A DNA stretch of 23,403 nt from a virus: the IMG/VR virus record IMGVR_UViG_3300017728_000116, positions 1 through 23,403 of that record, one strand, 5' to 3'. The position numbers were made by a program, and so were the translations under genes. Below, one piece after another: positions 14,127 through 21,963 of the stretch; within the stretch, counting starts at the first letter, position 1; each line of letters begins with the position of its first letter. The notes under the pieces were generated by a model. That model was not told where the DNA came from, did no database searches, and saw only the letters and a program-made list of their open reading frames with translations.

Positions 14127-15211
14127 TCTAGGTGCTCCATTATATCAGGTATGTTGATTTTGAAATTAATCATGTCGCTGAATCTTTTTACTCCTTCTAA
14201 TTTTTTTCCTTTATCTCTTGGTATTTCTACAACATCGGCTAGATAAAGTTTATGGTCTAAGTTTAGATTGTGTGATAACAAGGGATAGACTTTCTTGTGT
14301 ACCATGTTCCTATCTTGTATTTCTATAACTTTTGTTCCTGGTTGGCACCATAACAAATTGGTCATTCCTGCACCGTGTGCCGCCAACACGTGTGATGCTT
14401 CTGCAAATGTTTTCATTTGATCTTCAATACTTAAATTTTCTAATGTCACAGTTTCCCAACCTTTAAGTTTTAAAAGCAATTCGTCGGAGTTGATCATTCT
14501 TCTAGTTTTTGCTCCGGGTCGTAGCACTACAATTTTCCGATGTGGTTTTACGCCTTTCAAATTATTAAGACCTTTGAAGTGTCTTAGCCATGGTGCCAGC
14601 GGTGGCACAATTATTCCGTCTTTAGAGTTACTCATGCTTGGGACAATCAAATGTTTAAATTGCCATGTTTCTCCATGCGGCATAAAAACTATTTTTACAT
14701 CAGGAAATAATGCCTTACAAACTTTCTCAAAATATGGACTCTTATTAGGAACAATATAGCAAAATCTTGCAAAGTTTGTTGACCACCTTTTCTCTATCAG
14801 TCTAAATTTAGATATGACATCAATCCATACATGCCAAGGATTATGCTTGGTATCGTCATCAATCGGAAGCCAGACATAGGTGTGACTTTCGTTAAAATTT
14901 TGTGTCACTGGAGGTAACTCCAGATCTACAGTATCACTCCATTCCGTCCACATCTTGTGACTCTTGCCAGGCTTGTGCCTACGTTTGTGGGTTAACTTCC
15001 ATACATATTCCGTGATAAGTTTGTTTTCTCTTGTCAGTAACAACGGGCAAGTATGTACTCTACATTCATGGAACTCCGCTACAAATGTTGGTAAACTTGT
15101 AAAGTGAGGGTCAATGGACTCATGATAAGGCACAGTATAGTTGTACTCTGGGTCAACCATCTCCCAACGGTCGAGGAAATACTTCAGTGAGTTAATGTTT
15201 TTGACTGACAT
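14123..15211 (-). CDS. GT61/DUF563-like glycosyltransferase
   Basis: A 362-residue protein. The hallmark is the C-terminal SHVLAAHGAGMTNLLWCQPG (273-292) followed by TKVIEI, the HGAGxxN signature of the GT61/DUF563 (EOGT-like) family. Upstream are KIVVLRPGAKTRR and HNPWHVWIDVISKFRL, matching the typical substrate and fold segments. The open frame runs to an ATG at 15310, but that form overlaps the divergent gene and both promoters; the ATG at 15211 places the start 12 bases after a good promoter. This is the first gene of the minus-strand sugar operon. Confidence 0.82.
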   Translation of the reverse strand: MSVKNINSLKYFLDRWEMVDPEYNYTVPYHESIDPHFTSLPTFVAEFHECRVHTCPLLLTRENKLITEYVWKLTHKRRHKPGKSHKMWTEWSDTVDLELPPVTQNFNESHTYVWLPIDDDTKHNPWHVWIDVISKFRLIEKRWSTNFARFCYIVPNKSPYFEKVCKALFPDVKIVFMPHGETWQFKHLIVPSMSNSKDGIIVPPLAPWLRHFKGLNNLKGVKPHRKIVVLRPGAKTRRMINSDELLLKLKGWETVTLENLSIEDQMKTFAEASHVLAAHGAGMTNLLWCQPGTKVIEIQDRNMVHKKVYPLLSHNLNLDHKLYLADVVEIPRDKGKKLEGVKRFSDMINFKINIPDIMEHLE

Positions 15212-15234
15212 TTTATTAATAATTATGTTATAAT
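15205..15234 (+). promoter_or_regulatory. sigma70-like promoter of the plus-strand sugar operon
   Basis: The plus strand reads CTGACA (15205-15210, five of six), an 18-base spacer and a perfect TATAAT (15229-15234). The expected start near 15241 is only about two bases before the ATG at 15243, so the transcript would be almost leaderless. It should drive the six genes up to 19810. Confidence 0.65.
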
Positions 15235-15258
15235 ACACTACTATGATATTATTTTCAA
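15230..15258 (-). promoter_or_regulatory. sigma70-like promoter of the minus-strand sugar operon
   Basis: The minus strand reads TTGAAA (15253-15258, five of six), a 17-base spacer and TATTAT (15230-15235, five of six). The start would be near 15223, about 12 bases before ATG 15211. The -10 shares five bases with the -10 of the plus-strand promoter, and the -35 lies inside the first codons of the divergent SGNH gene. Confidence 0.65.
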
Positions 15259-15908
15259 ATGGATGCAGTTTTCTTACCACTCGTCCCAAGGACGGTGTTG
15301 ACACATTCACCTCACAAATACTAGCAAAAAATTACGGAATGGATTTAGCAAATTTGGCCATGGGTGGTAGAGGCAATGACAGGATAAGTTTCAGCACCAA
15401 GGTCTGGTTTGAACAGAATGGTAATGAAGATAAATTTGCAGTGATAGGCTGGTCCAGTTCGAATCGTAACGACTACTGTACAAACGATGGGCACAAGGCA
15501 GGTAGAATTAGGGGAACTAGCCTCACATGGAGGACATGGAAGACTTTGGATAATGTTAGTTTCATAAGGAGTCACAAAGGATATGATATAGATTACAATG
15601 CCACCATGGGTTTCTTAGATAATGTCTTTGACCTACAGAATTATTTTGAGCGGAGACGTATTCCATACGTCATGTACAATTCGCTACCAAATGATTTTTA
15701 TCATAAAGGTGTCACAGACTTTAAAGTTATAAAGGAAGCGATCAACATGGATAGGTTTTTCAGTCCTGCTGTGAGCCAATATGAATTTATTGTTGATAAA
15801 GGATTGCTGGTCAGTCCAAATGACCCACACCCATCGCATGAAGGTCATCAACAATGGGCACAACAACTAAAGGGCTTCATAGATGCTAACAATCTACGCA
15901 CCATTTAA
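15243..15908 (+). CDS. SGNH/GDSL-type hydrolase, copy 1
   Basis: A 221-residue esterase-like protein. The nucleophile is probably Ser9 in LFSNGCSF, block II/III residues are in NLAMGGRGNDRI (37-48), and the catalytic Asp194 and His196 lie in SPNDPHPSHEGHQQWA. SGNH enzymes add or remove acyl groups, often acetyl, on polysaccharides. The GCSF and DxHP...G motifs recur in a family found in marine phage sugar islands. It has no signal peptide, so it acts in the cytosol. A second copy lies at 16692. There is no room for a Shine-Dalgarno before the ATG if the promoter assignment is right. Confidence 0.8.
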   Translation: MILFSNGCSFLTTRPKDGVDTFTSQILAKNYGMDLANLAMGGRGNDRISFSTKVWFEQNGNEDKFAVIGWSSSNRNDYCTNDGHKAGRIRGTSLTWRTWKTLDNVSFIRSHKGYDIDYNATMGFLDNVFDLQNYFERRRIPYVMYNSLPNDFYHKGVTDFKVIKEAINMDRFFSPAVSQYEFIVDKGLLVSPNDPHPSHEGHQQWAQQLKGFIDANNLRTI

Positions 15909-16695
15909 CAATAAAAAAAGTAAAGCATGGGAAGTGTTCAACGGGGTCGAGAAATCTTGGCCAGATCAAATATCAAAATTAGATAATGCAATTGAAACAG
16001 ATCCTGTAGGTAACAGTATGTTTTGGGGATTCGTAAACAATAATTTGGAAATGGTCAAGAAATTGGAAGCACGTAACCACAACTACTGGTTTACGGACAC
16101 GCCTTACTTTGGCAGATTTGACAACAGTAATTTAAAACCTAACAATCATTTTTGGCGTGTGTGTAAGAATGCAATACATGTTCCATACATCAAAGACTGC
16201 AAAGCAGATAGGTTTGAAAAATTTGGAATTAAAATAAAGGCGCCTGCGTTTGCTGGCAAATACGTATTGATTTGTCCTAGTTCAGATGGCATAAATGCTT
16301 ACCTGGATCAACCAGACTGGACAAATGAAACAATAGAAAAGATTAAAAGATACACTGACAGACCTATCAAACTTCGACACAAGCCTAGGGGCAGGGGTAC
16401 ATCAGGACCGAGTGAGGCAAAGGTACCCCTATCCGAGGACTTAAAAGAAGCGTGGTGTGTGGTAACAAGCTGTTCAATATCAGCAGTGGAGGCCATGTGT
16501 GAGGGTGTGCCTGTGTTCTGCCACGATAAAAGTTTTGCAACGGATGTGGCAAACACAGAACTTGCTGACATAGAGAATCCATACTATGGTGGACCGGAAC
16601 CGTGGTTGTATAGCCTGGCGTATCAACAGTTTACACCCGAGGAATTGATGGATGGCACGGCAGTTGAAATCTTGCTAGACAAAGGACTGTTATGA
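15883..16695 (+). CDS. Capsule-type glycosyltransferase paralog D
   Basis: The only one of the four paralogs on the plus strand (270 residues). It shows YTDRPIKLRHKPRG (157-170), SCSIS (196-200), CEGVPVFCHD (206-215) and a C-terminal WLYSLAYQQFTPEELMDGTA. Its N-terminal part (NYWFTDTPYFGRFDNSN, then HFWRVCKNAIH) aligns with copy C, so C and D look like the closest pair. The RPHPR is altered to RHKPR. The ATG lies inside the end of the SGNH gene (26-base overlap), and its last bases form ATGA with the second SGNH gene. Confidence 0.72.
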   Translation: MLTIYAPFNNKKSKAWEVFNGVEKSWPDQISKLDNAIETDPVGNSMFWGFVNNNLEMVKKLEARNHNYWFTDTPYFGRFDNSNLKPNNHFWRVCKNAIHVPYIKDCKADRFEKFGIKIKAPAFAGKYVLICPSSDGINAYLDQPDWTNETIEKIKRYTDRPIKLRHKPRGRGTSGPSEAKVPLSEDLKEAWCVVTSCSISAVEAMCEGVPVFCHDKSFATDVANTELADIENPYYGGPEPWLYSLAYQQFTPEELMDGTAVEILLDKGLL

Positions 16696-17456
16696 AAAAA
16701 TTAGTTCACTTTGGTTGTTCTTTCGCTGTTGGCAATGCAGTTCCTACTTACATACCAGGTATGGATTCTGGAGCCTACATACATCAGGTAGCAAGAAGAA
16801 GGAAACTAGAAAAAAAATACAAAATAAAGATAGGACTACCTACCAATTGTGGAAAAATACTGGCGAGGGCTTTACAGTTGGAATATAAAATGATAGCAGA
16901 AAATGGTGGTAGTAACGAAAGAATTTTTAGAAATATGTTACAAACGGATTTGGACAACTCAATCGTTTTGATAGGATTGACAAGTTACAACAGGCGTGAA
17001 GGCCTAACCACCAGTCAGGACAGCAGTCATTGGCACACATGGAAAATTGTAGGGCCTGAAGAGCGTGCGGGTTACAAGGATTTAAAATTTGATCCATGGG
17101 TGAACAAAGACAAAAGAGAATATTATCCTGCAATAGAGGAAGAGGGACAGATCAAGACATCAATGCAAATACTTTACATGCAAAATTATTTGAAGGCAAA
17201 CGGTGTACCATATATTATGTACAATGCCCTTTATAATGGATTCGACGATCCCTTAACAGATGAGTGTAAAAACTTACTGCGGATGGTAGATCAAACGAGA
17301 TATTACAAACTGCAAGGCAGTTTCAATGAAACACAGCACGGATGGTGCCTCTCTAGAAAGATGGTGGTATCCGAATTAGACGAACATCCAAACACGATGG
17401 GTCAGACTGCATGGGCGGATCAGCTGATGCCATTAGTCCAAAAAATTATACAATGA
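16692..17456 (+). CDS. SGNH/GDSL-type hydrolase, copy 2
   Basis: A 254-residue paralog of the protein at 15243. It has VHFGCSF (Ser10), AENGGSNERIFR (69-80) and ELDEHPNTMGQTAWA with Asp230 and His232. It carries an insertion after residue 20 with a run of basic residues (RRRKLEKKYKIK). The pair flanks glycosyltransferase copy D, so SGNH and GT genes alternate in this operon. It is a candidate O-acyl hydrolase or transferase acting on the glycan or on an activated sugar. The ATG overlaps the upstream stop as ATGA. Confidence 0.78.
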   Translation: MKKLVHFGCSFAVGNAVPTYIPGMDSGAYIHQVARRRKLEKKYKIKIGLPTNCGKILARALQLEYKMIAENGGSNERIFRNMLQTDLDNSIVLIGLTSYNRREGLTTSQDSSHWHTWKIVGPEERAGYKDLKFDPWVNKDKREYYPAIEEEGQIKTSMQILYMQNYLKANGVPYIMYNALYNGFDDPLTDECKNLLRMVDQTRYYKLQGSFNETQHGWCLSRKMVVSELDEHPNTMGQTAWADQLMPLVQKIIQ

Positions 17457-18079
17457 ATATAGAAAAGATTAACGGATTCTGGGTGCCTAGCAATGACGTA
17501 CATGTGGAAGACTGGAAGGCAGGAAAACCTTTCACACAAAATAAATGTTTGTTGCAGTTTCAAAATTATTGCAAGAAACACAATAAAAAATTTAACCACA
17601 TATTGGACATTGGTGCATGGGTCGGAACATGGAGCATGGCCATGAACCAGTACTGTGGGCGAGTTATTGCCTTTGAACCGGAAGCGGTACATTATGAATG
17701 TCTAGTCAAAAATGTCAGTGACGATATAGAGACTCATCAACTGGCCGTTGGTGCAGAAAGTAAAATGATATCTCTATCACAGGACGACTTTACACAAAGT
17801 AAACGGGTACTAGGCGAAGGAGCCATACCAATGGTAACAATTGATAGTTTGGGTCTTGATGATGTTGATATGATCAAGATTGATGTTGAGGGTTATGAAA
17901 TGGAAGTATTGAAAGGAGCAACAAAGACATTAGAGAACGTCAAGTACCTTATGATCGAATTAAACAATAACACTAAAAAATATGGCAGTAGTAACATAGA
18001 TGTAGAAAATTATATCAGTTCACTAGGCTTTAAGGGATTGATGGATCACTGGCCGGACAAAGTTTTCTATCGTCCATAA
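17453..18079 (+). CDS. FkbM-family methyltransferase
   Basis: A 208-residue SAM-dependent methyltransferase with motif I HILDIGAWVGTWS (49-61), the beta2 patch IAFEPEAVHYE (72-82) and the FkbM signature DMIKIDVEGYEMEVLKGA (139-156). It is a canonical FkbM protein, unlike the METTL24-like one at 11778. FkbM enzymes O-methylate sugars. The open frame extends to an ATG at 17411, but the ATG at 17453 overlaps the upstream stop as ATGA and begins where the family normally starts. It is followed by a 19-base gap. Confidence 0.87.
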   Translation: MNIEKINGFWVPSNDVHVEDWKAGKPFTQNKCLLQFQNYCKKHNKKFNHILDIGAWVGTWSMAMNQYCGRVIAFEPEAVHYECLVKNVSDDIETHQLAVGAESKMISLSQDDFTQSKRVLGEGAIPMVTIDSLGLDDVDMIKIDVEGYEMEVLKGATKTLENVKYLMIELNNNTKKYGSSNIDVENYISSLGFKGLMDHWPDKVFYRP

Positions 18080-18098
18080 CATAAATTAAATACTTTAA

Positions 18099-19103
18099 AT
18101 GAAGATTTTTATAACAGGGGTGGCAGGTTTTTTAGGATCACACCTAGCAGACTTAATGATATCAGAAGGTCACACTGTTGCTGGCAATGACAACATGATT
18201 GGTGGTTATACGGACAATGTGCCACAGAATGTAGAGTTTCATCAAGTTGATTGTTGTGATTTGGAAAACATGACAAAGGCAATGCAAGGTTGTGATATAG
18301 TGTACCACACTGCCGCAACAGCCTACGAAGGACTTTCTGTTTTCTCTCCAGTGCTGGTAACAAGGAATATTTTTGAAGCTTCCGTGACTACAATTACTGC
18401 GGCTATTAGGAACAAAGTAAAACGTATTGTGTATTGTTCTAGCATGGCGAGATATGGTCATCATGAACAGATGCCATACAAGGAGGATTACGAATGTCGT
18501 CCACAGGATCCGTATGGAATTGCAAAAAAGGCAGGAGAGGATGTATTACGCAATCTATGTGATACGCACGGAGTGGAGTATGTCATTGCTGTTCCTCACA
18601 ACATAGTTGGACCAAGACAGAAGTACGATGATCCATTCAGGAATGTGATGTCCATAATGTTAAACAGGATGTTACAAGGTAAACAACCAATCATATACGG
18701 AGATGGCGAACAACAAAGATGCTTCAGCTATATTGATGATTGTTTGTATTGTTTAAACGCACTAGCATTTCAAAACAACGTGGTTGGTGAAGTAATTAAT
18801 ATAGGACCGGACGAAGAACCTATAACAATAAACGAATTAGCGGAAGCCTGTGCTAATGAGACAGGACTTAACTTAGAGCCTATTCACCACAAGGATAGAC
18901 CTAAAGAAGTAAAACTAGCTGTGTGTTCGTCGGACAAAGCAAGAGATTTATTAGGTTACAGCACGGCGACAAACATGAGACAGTCTGTGAAAAAGACCGC
19001 CGAATACATAAGGACCAGAGGCACGAAGAAGTTCCAATATCATTTACCTTTGGAAATAATAAATGATCAGACCCCAGATACCTGGAAGAAGAAATTGATA
19101 TGA
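18099..19103 (+). CDS. NDP-sugar epimerase/dehydratase (extended SDR)
   Basis: A 334-residue extended short-chain dehydrogenase. The NAD-binding glycine motif ITGVAGFLGSH is at 5-15, the catalytic Ser-Tyr-Lys set is SSM (114-116) with Tyr139 and Lys143 in DPYGIAKK, and GDGEQQRCFSYIDD is the typical sugar-nucleotide clasp region. It most likely epimerises or dehydrates a UDP- or GDP-activated sugar for the glycosyltransferases around it; the exact substrate cannot be read. GalE-like and UDP-glucuronate epimerase-like enzymes are the nearest types. It is the only clear NDP-sugar enzyme in the window, so most donors would come from the host or from genes outside. The ATG at 18099 has no strong Shine-Dalgarno. 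Confidence 0.88.
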   Translation: MKIFITGVAGFLGSHLADLMISEGHTVAGNDNMIGGYTDNVPQNVEFHQVDCCDLENMTKAMQGCDIVYHTAATAYEGLSVFSPVLVTRNIFEASVTTITAAIRNKVKRIVYCSSMARYGHHEQMPYKEDYECRPQDPYGIAKKAGEDVLRNLCDTHGVEYVIAVPHNIVGPRQKYDDPFRNVMSIMLNRMLQGKQPIIYGDGEQQRCFSYIDDCLYCLNALAFQNNVVGEVINIGPDEEPITINELAEACANETGLNLEPIHHKDRPKEVKLAVCSSDKARDLLGYSTATNMRQSVKKTAEYIRTRGTKKFQYHLPLEIINDQTPDTWKKKLI

Positions 19104-19810
19104 TAAGTTTCTGCTGTCCATCGAGGGGCAGACCCGAACTAGCAAAGAGATTAATTGATACTGCCACAGAAACACAAAAGGGTGATACAGAATTTCTATT
19201 CTATTTAAATGACGATGATGAAAAACTAGAACAATACAAAGACTTACTTGATGAAAAACATTATACTATAGGCCCAAATCAATCAACATGTTACAGCTGG
19301 AATTTAATGAGTGTAAAGGCAACTAACGATGTTGTTATGCTTATGGGTGATGATGTACAAGTAAAGACCCATCACTGGGACCAATTAATAGTGGATGAAA
19401 TAAACAAATATGATGATAGGATTTTAATGGTTGTGCCAAGCGACGGCAGAGTCAAAGGAACCAAACAACTTACTAACAAGACGAAACTATGGCCCGACAA
19501 GCCATTGCCAGCACCACATTTCGCAGTCCATAGTAACTGGGTAAACACTTTAGGATATCTTGCCCCTGCATTTTTTTGGCATTGGCACGTGGACTCGTAC
19601 ACACAAAAAGTAGCACGTAAAATTAACAGATGTCTCTATCTTCCTACGGTAGAATTCAAAGCCAAAAAGATACTAGACGATAATGCTGGTAAGCAAATAC
19701 GGAAAAATTTTAATATTCGTGAAAGAGACAACTTTGTTTGGACAAAAGTTAGTGACAGGCATTGTCAGTCTGATGTCAGCTCTTTACAGAATTTTATTGA
19801 TGCTTTTTAG
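19100..19810 (+). CDS. GT2-like glycosyltransferase
   Basis: A 236-residue GT-A type protein. The start ISFCCPSRGRPELAKRLIDT (2-21) is the nucleotide-binding entry seen in GT2-like proteins, with YLNDDDE (35-41) and MLMGDDV (80-86), the latter in the position of the DxD metal site. FWHWHVDSYTQ in the C-terminal half may hold a metal-binding His. There is no membrane anchor. It is the last gene of the plus-strand operon, overlaps the epimerase as ATGA and overlaps the convergent gene by 27 bases. The donor is unknown. Confidence 0.75.
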   Translation: MISFCCPSRGRPELAKRLIDTATETQKGDTEFLFYLNDDDEKLEQYKDLLDEKHYTIGPNQSTCYSWNLMSVKATNDVVMLMGDDVQVKTHHWDQLIVDEINKYDDRILMVVPSDGRVKGTKQLTNKTKLWPDKPLPAPHFAVHSNWVNTLGYLAPAFFWHWHVDSYTQKVARKINRCLYLPTVEFKAKKILDDNAGKQIRKNFNIRERDNFVWTKVSDRHCQSDVSSLQNFIDAF

Positions 19811-20221
19811 CAAACGGTTGTAAGTTTCTTCATTGATATCTAGTTGTACCAAAGGACTTCTTATGTATTTCCTTTTTGTGTGTACAAACTTAATGTTTTT
19901 TGATTTTGTAATTAGGAAAGTGTTTGCTGTGTATTTTATTTGTTTACCGTTAACATGAACGTAAGCGGCAGTGCCGTCACTTCTTTCCCTAAAGAACCAT
20001 AGGCATAATATATTCCTGTTGAAATCTATATCTGCAAAACTTTCTTTCAGTTCCGCTTTTGTATCATGCTGTTCGCAAAACTTCTTCCAGTGTTGGTGAT
20101 TAATATTGTTTTGGTTCTCATACAGGCTATCGTACTCTCTACTGTCAACAATATCACCAGCACATATATGTTCTACAGGTTGATCATGGTAATGATGGGT
20201 TTTAAGTTTATTCCAGATCAT
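19784..20221 (-). CDS. Hypothetical protein at the end of the uvsX operon (145 aa)
   Basis: Unrecognised. It is a mixed alpha/beta protein with HHYHDQPVEHICAGDIVDS near the start, ILCLWFFRERSDGTAAYVHV in the middle and a basic C-terminal part. The cluster HHYH could bind metal but does not match a known motif. The frame runs to a TTG at 20257, but the ATG at 20221 overlaps the upstream stop as TAATG and is the likely start. Its context next to a GT8-like gene suggests a sugar-related job, by position only. Confidence 0.65.
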   Translation of the reverse strand: MIWNKLKTHHYHDQPVEHICAGDIVDSREYDSLYENQNNINHQHWKKFCEQHDTKAELKESFADIDFNRNILCLWFFRERSDGTAAYVHVNGKQIKYTANTFLITKSKNIKFVHTKRKYIRSPLVQLDINEETYNRLLKSINKIL

Positions 20222-20895
20222 TATGCACTGAATAAGTTTATAAGTTCTTTCTTCCAATCGTCCGCGTACTCACAGTCTCGATAACCATCGAACCATGGTC
20301 CACCTTCAGTGTAGTGCAGTATTTTAGGGTGGCCGTTATTGGGTTCTTTATACCAACCTACAAGCCAATTGTACTCTAACGGTAAAGATCCTATTTCATT
20401 GTCTTCCAACCAACTAAATCTGTGTAGGAATTTCGGTGATTCATCGTTTAGCAATTCTGGTGTAAGTATTTTGTTCTTAGGATGTTCACAGTTCCATAGT
20501 ACCATGCTTGACCAATTTTTTCTAGGATATACAGTTTGTACTTGTCCATCCATTTTGGTCGTTTCCTTTGGTGTATAATCATGTTGCACAACCATAACTG
20601 CTTTAGAATTATCACAGTGTTTGGTAAGTTCATGTGATGGTATCTTCCATAAAAAGTCGCAGTCACAAAACACTGCCCAACCTTTGAAGTCGTTCATGTA
20701 TGGCACAAAGAATCTTGTAAAAGTGAATTCTGTTGATGCAAGTTTATCTACAGGTCTAGTGTACAGTCCTTGGTCCCTCATCTGCTTCTGTTTCAATGGT
20801 ATGACTTCGGCCGACGGATCTCTACGTTTGATGCTGTGTTCACACACCTGATAGGCTATGTCTTCCCTGCTGTCGTGACCTACGTAAATTTTCAT
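20221..20895 (-). CDS. GT8-like glycosyltransferase
   Basis: A 224-residue GT-A protein with MKIYVGHDSREDIAYQVC at the start, VFCDCDFLW (75-83) as the DxD site and a C-terminal HYTEGGPWFDGY in which His and Gly bind the sugar nucleotide. This trio is typical of short GT8-like proteins found in phages and environmental bacteria. It follows the HAD phosphatase with an ATGA overlap in the uvsX operon, so a sugar gene is co-transcribed with recombination genes. No membrane segment. Donor unknown. Confidence 0.8.
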   Translation of the reverse strand: MKIYVGHDSREDIAYQVCEHSIKRRDPSAEVIPLKQKQMRDQGLYTRPVDKLASTEFTFTRFFVPYMNDFKGWAVFCDCDFLWKIPSHELTKHCDNSKAVMVVQHDYTPKETTKMDGQVQTVYPRKNWSSMVLWNCEHPKNKILTPELLNDESPKFLHRFSWLEDNEIGSLPLEYNWLVGWYKEPNNGHPKILHYTEGGPWFDGYRDCEYADDWKKELINLFSA

Positions 20896-21515
20896 TTTCT
20901 TCCGGACATTATTTCATGTATTTGTTTCCAATTACTTACACGGATAATGTCAGGATGTTCAAAGTCGTGATTGTATGGGTGGTCAATTAATATAGGCTTT
21001 AAACCGTATTTGAGCCCGGCTACAGCGTTCTTTGGCTTGTCCTCCACCCAATACAGTCCGGTGTTGTGAAACTCGGCTAATGCTGAATCTTTGTCTGCAC
21101 CTGTGTCTAAGATGTGATAATTTTTAAAAATGTGTTCACCAAATAATTGTCCTAACCTTTTTTTCCTTACAATTTGTGCCGGTATATCTGATGTCTGTGA
21201 GGTTATTGGTATAAAGGTCCATCCTTCCGCGGCCAATAGTTTTACCCAAGTTTGTGAGTCCTCCATTGGGCACTGTGTTGCCATCCATGCACTCTTGTTG
21301 AACTCTCTTATCTCTTTACGTATCTCCGGTATAGTAACGCCAAATCTCTCTGCCATTTCATATGTGTTTTGTTTGTTTGGTAAAAGTTTATACGGATATA
21401 TTTTTTCGTCGTTCTCGTAGTATGATCGCTGTAACATCCAGTCCGAGAAATGCTTTTCCCATTCCAGCAACACGCCGTCTACGTCTGTTAGTATTATTCT
21501 ATTTGATGTCGGCAT
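20892..21515 (-). CDS. HAD-superfamily phosphatase
   Basis: A 207-residue HAD hydrolase. Motif I is LTDVDGVL with nucleophile Asp11 and Asp13, motif II is Thr105 in PITSQTSD, motif III Lys142 in ADKDSA, and the motif IV acidic pair is Glu158/Asp159 in YWVEDKP. The inserted cap (about 30-85) is helical. Related phage proteins are compared with 5'-nucleotidases or polynucleotide phosphatases; a sugar-phosphate substrate is also possible given the downstream GT8-like gene. It overlaps the upstream gene by 17 bases. Confidence 0.82.
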   Translation of the reverse strand: MPTSNRIILTDVDGVLLEWEKHFSDWMLQRSYYENDEKIYPYKLLPNKQNTYEMAERFGVTIPEIRKEIREFNKSAWMATQCPMEDSQTWVKLLAAEGWTFIPITSQTSDIPAQIVRKKRLGQLFGEHIFKNYHILDTGADKDSALAEFHNTGLYWVEDKPKNAVAGLKYGLKPILIDHPYNHDFEHPDIIRVSNWKQIHEIMSGRK

Positions 21516-21963
21516 CTTCCATACCTGCCACCCTCAGCTTTACAATGTTTGTGATCTGCCATTGCTTCTGGTCTAGACCTTTGGTGATGCCTAGCCATTG
21601 GTTTCTTATCAAGGCAAAGTCGTTTATGATCTTGTCCATGTCAACGACGTCGTCCTCACCGTCAACATACTTTTCTGCATCTCTGCTTGATAACGCTCTG
21701 TTGTAATTTTCTAAGTACTTTCTAAAAGTCTTTGATCTTAATCTTCTCAACTCTATGTTTAGGTATTCTAGTATAGCTTCAAGTTGTTGTAGTTGACTGA
21801 ACCTTTCTTCGACTATGCCTGGCAGTGAGGCACTTGCTCTTTCTAGATTACCATATATTTTGCACTGCTTCTTTGCTTCTAGTAATTCTTTGTCAAAGTA
21901 TGCAACGCAGTCAGGTATCTTGTCGAGATTTCTACTTACTTCGTTGTACCAGTTAATCATCAT
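21499..21963 (-). CDS. Conserved helical protein downstream of UvsX (154 aa)
   Basis: A mostly alpha-helical, charged protein with the patches LPGIVEERFSQLQQLEAILE and NYNRALSSRDAEKYVDGEDD, then NQWLGITKGLDQKQWQI. It resembles, from memory, a protein found right after uvsX in marine T4-like phages. Position and helical character recall a recombination mediator such as UvsY, but I see no sequence match, so I do not name it. The frame runs to an ATG at 21984; ATGs at 21963 and 21960 overlap the upstream stop more tightly, and I chose 21963. No strong Shine-Dalgarno is seen. Confidence 0.75.
   Translation of the reverse strand: MMINWYNEVSRNLDKIPDCVAYFDKELLEAKKQCKIYGNLERASASLPGIVEERFSQLQQLEAILEYLNIELRRLRSKTFRKYLENYNRALSSRDAEKYVDGEDDVVDMDKIINDFALIRNQWLGITKGLDQKQWQITNIVKLRVAGMEDADIK

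Noticed and set aside
14123-15310. Longer start of the GT61-like protein at 15310
   Set aside because: The extra 33 residues cover both divergent promoters and overlap the start of the SGNH gene, and the ATG at 15211 fits the promoter distance.
18080-18098. Late-promoter-like CATAAATTAAATA before the epimerase gene
   Set aside because: It differs from TATAAATA at two places and no other support exists; AT-rich gaps give such near matches often.
18162-18464. Cys/His-rich minus-strand frame that looks zinc-binding
   Set aside because: It is the shadow of the epimerase gene; the Cys and His codons come from the opposite strand of a clear SDR protein.
21499-21963. UvsY recombination mediator
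   Set aside because: Position and helical nature fit, but no UvsY sequence match is visible, so the name would be a guess.
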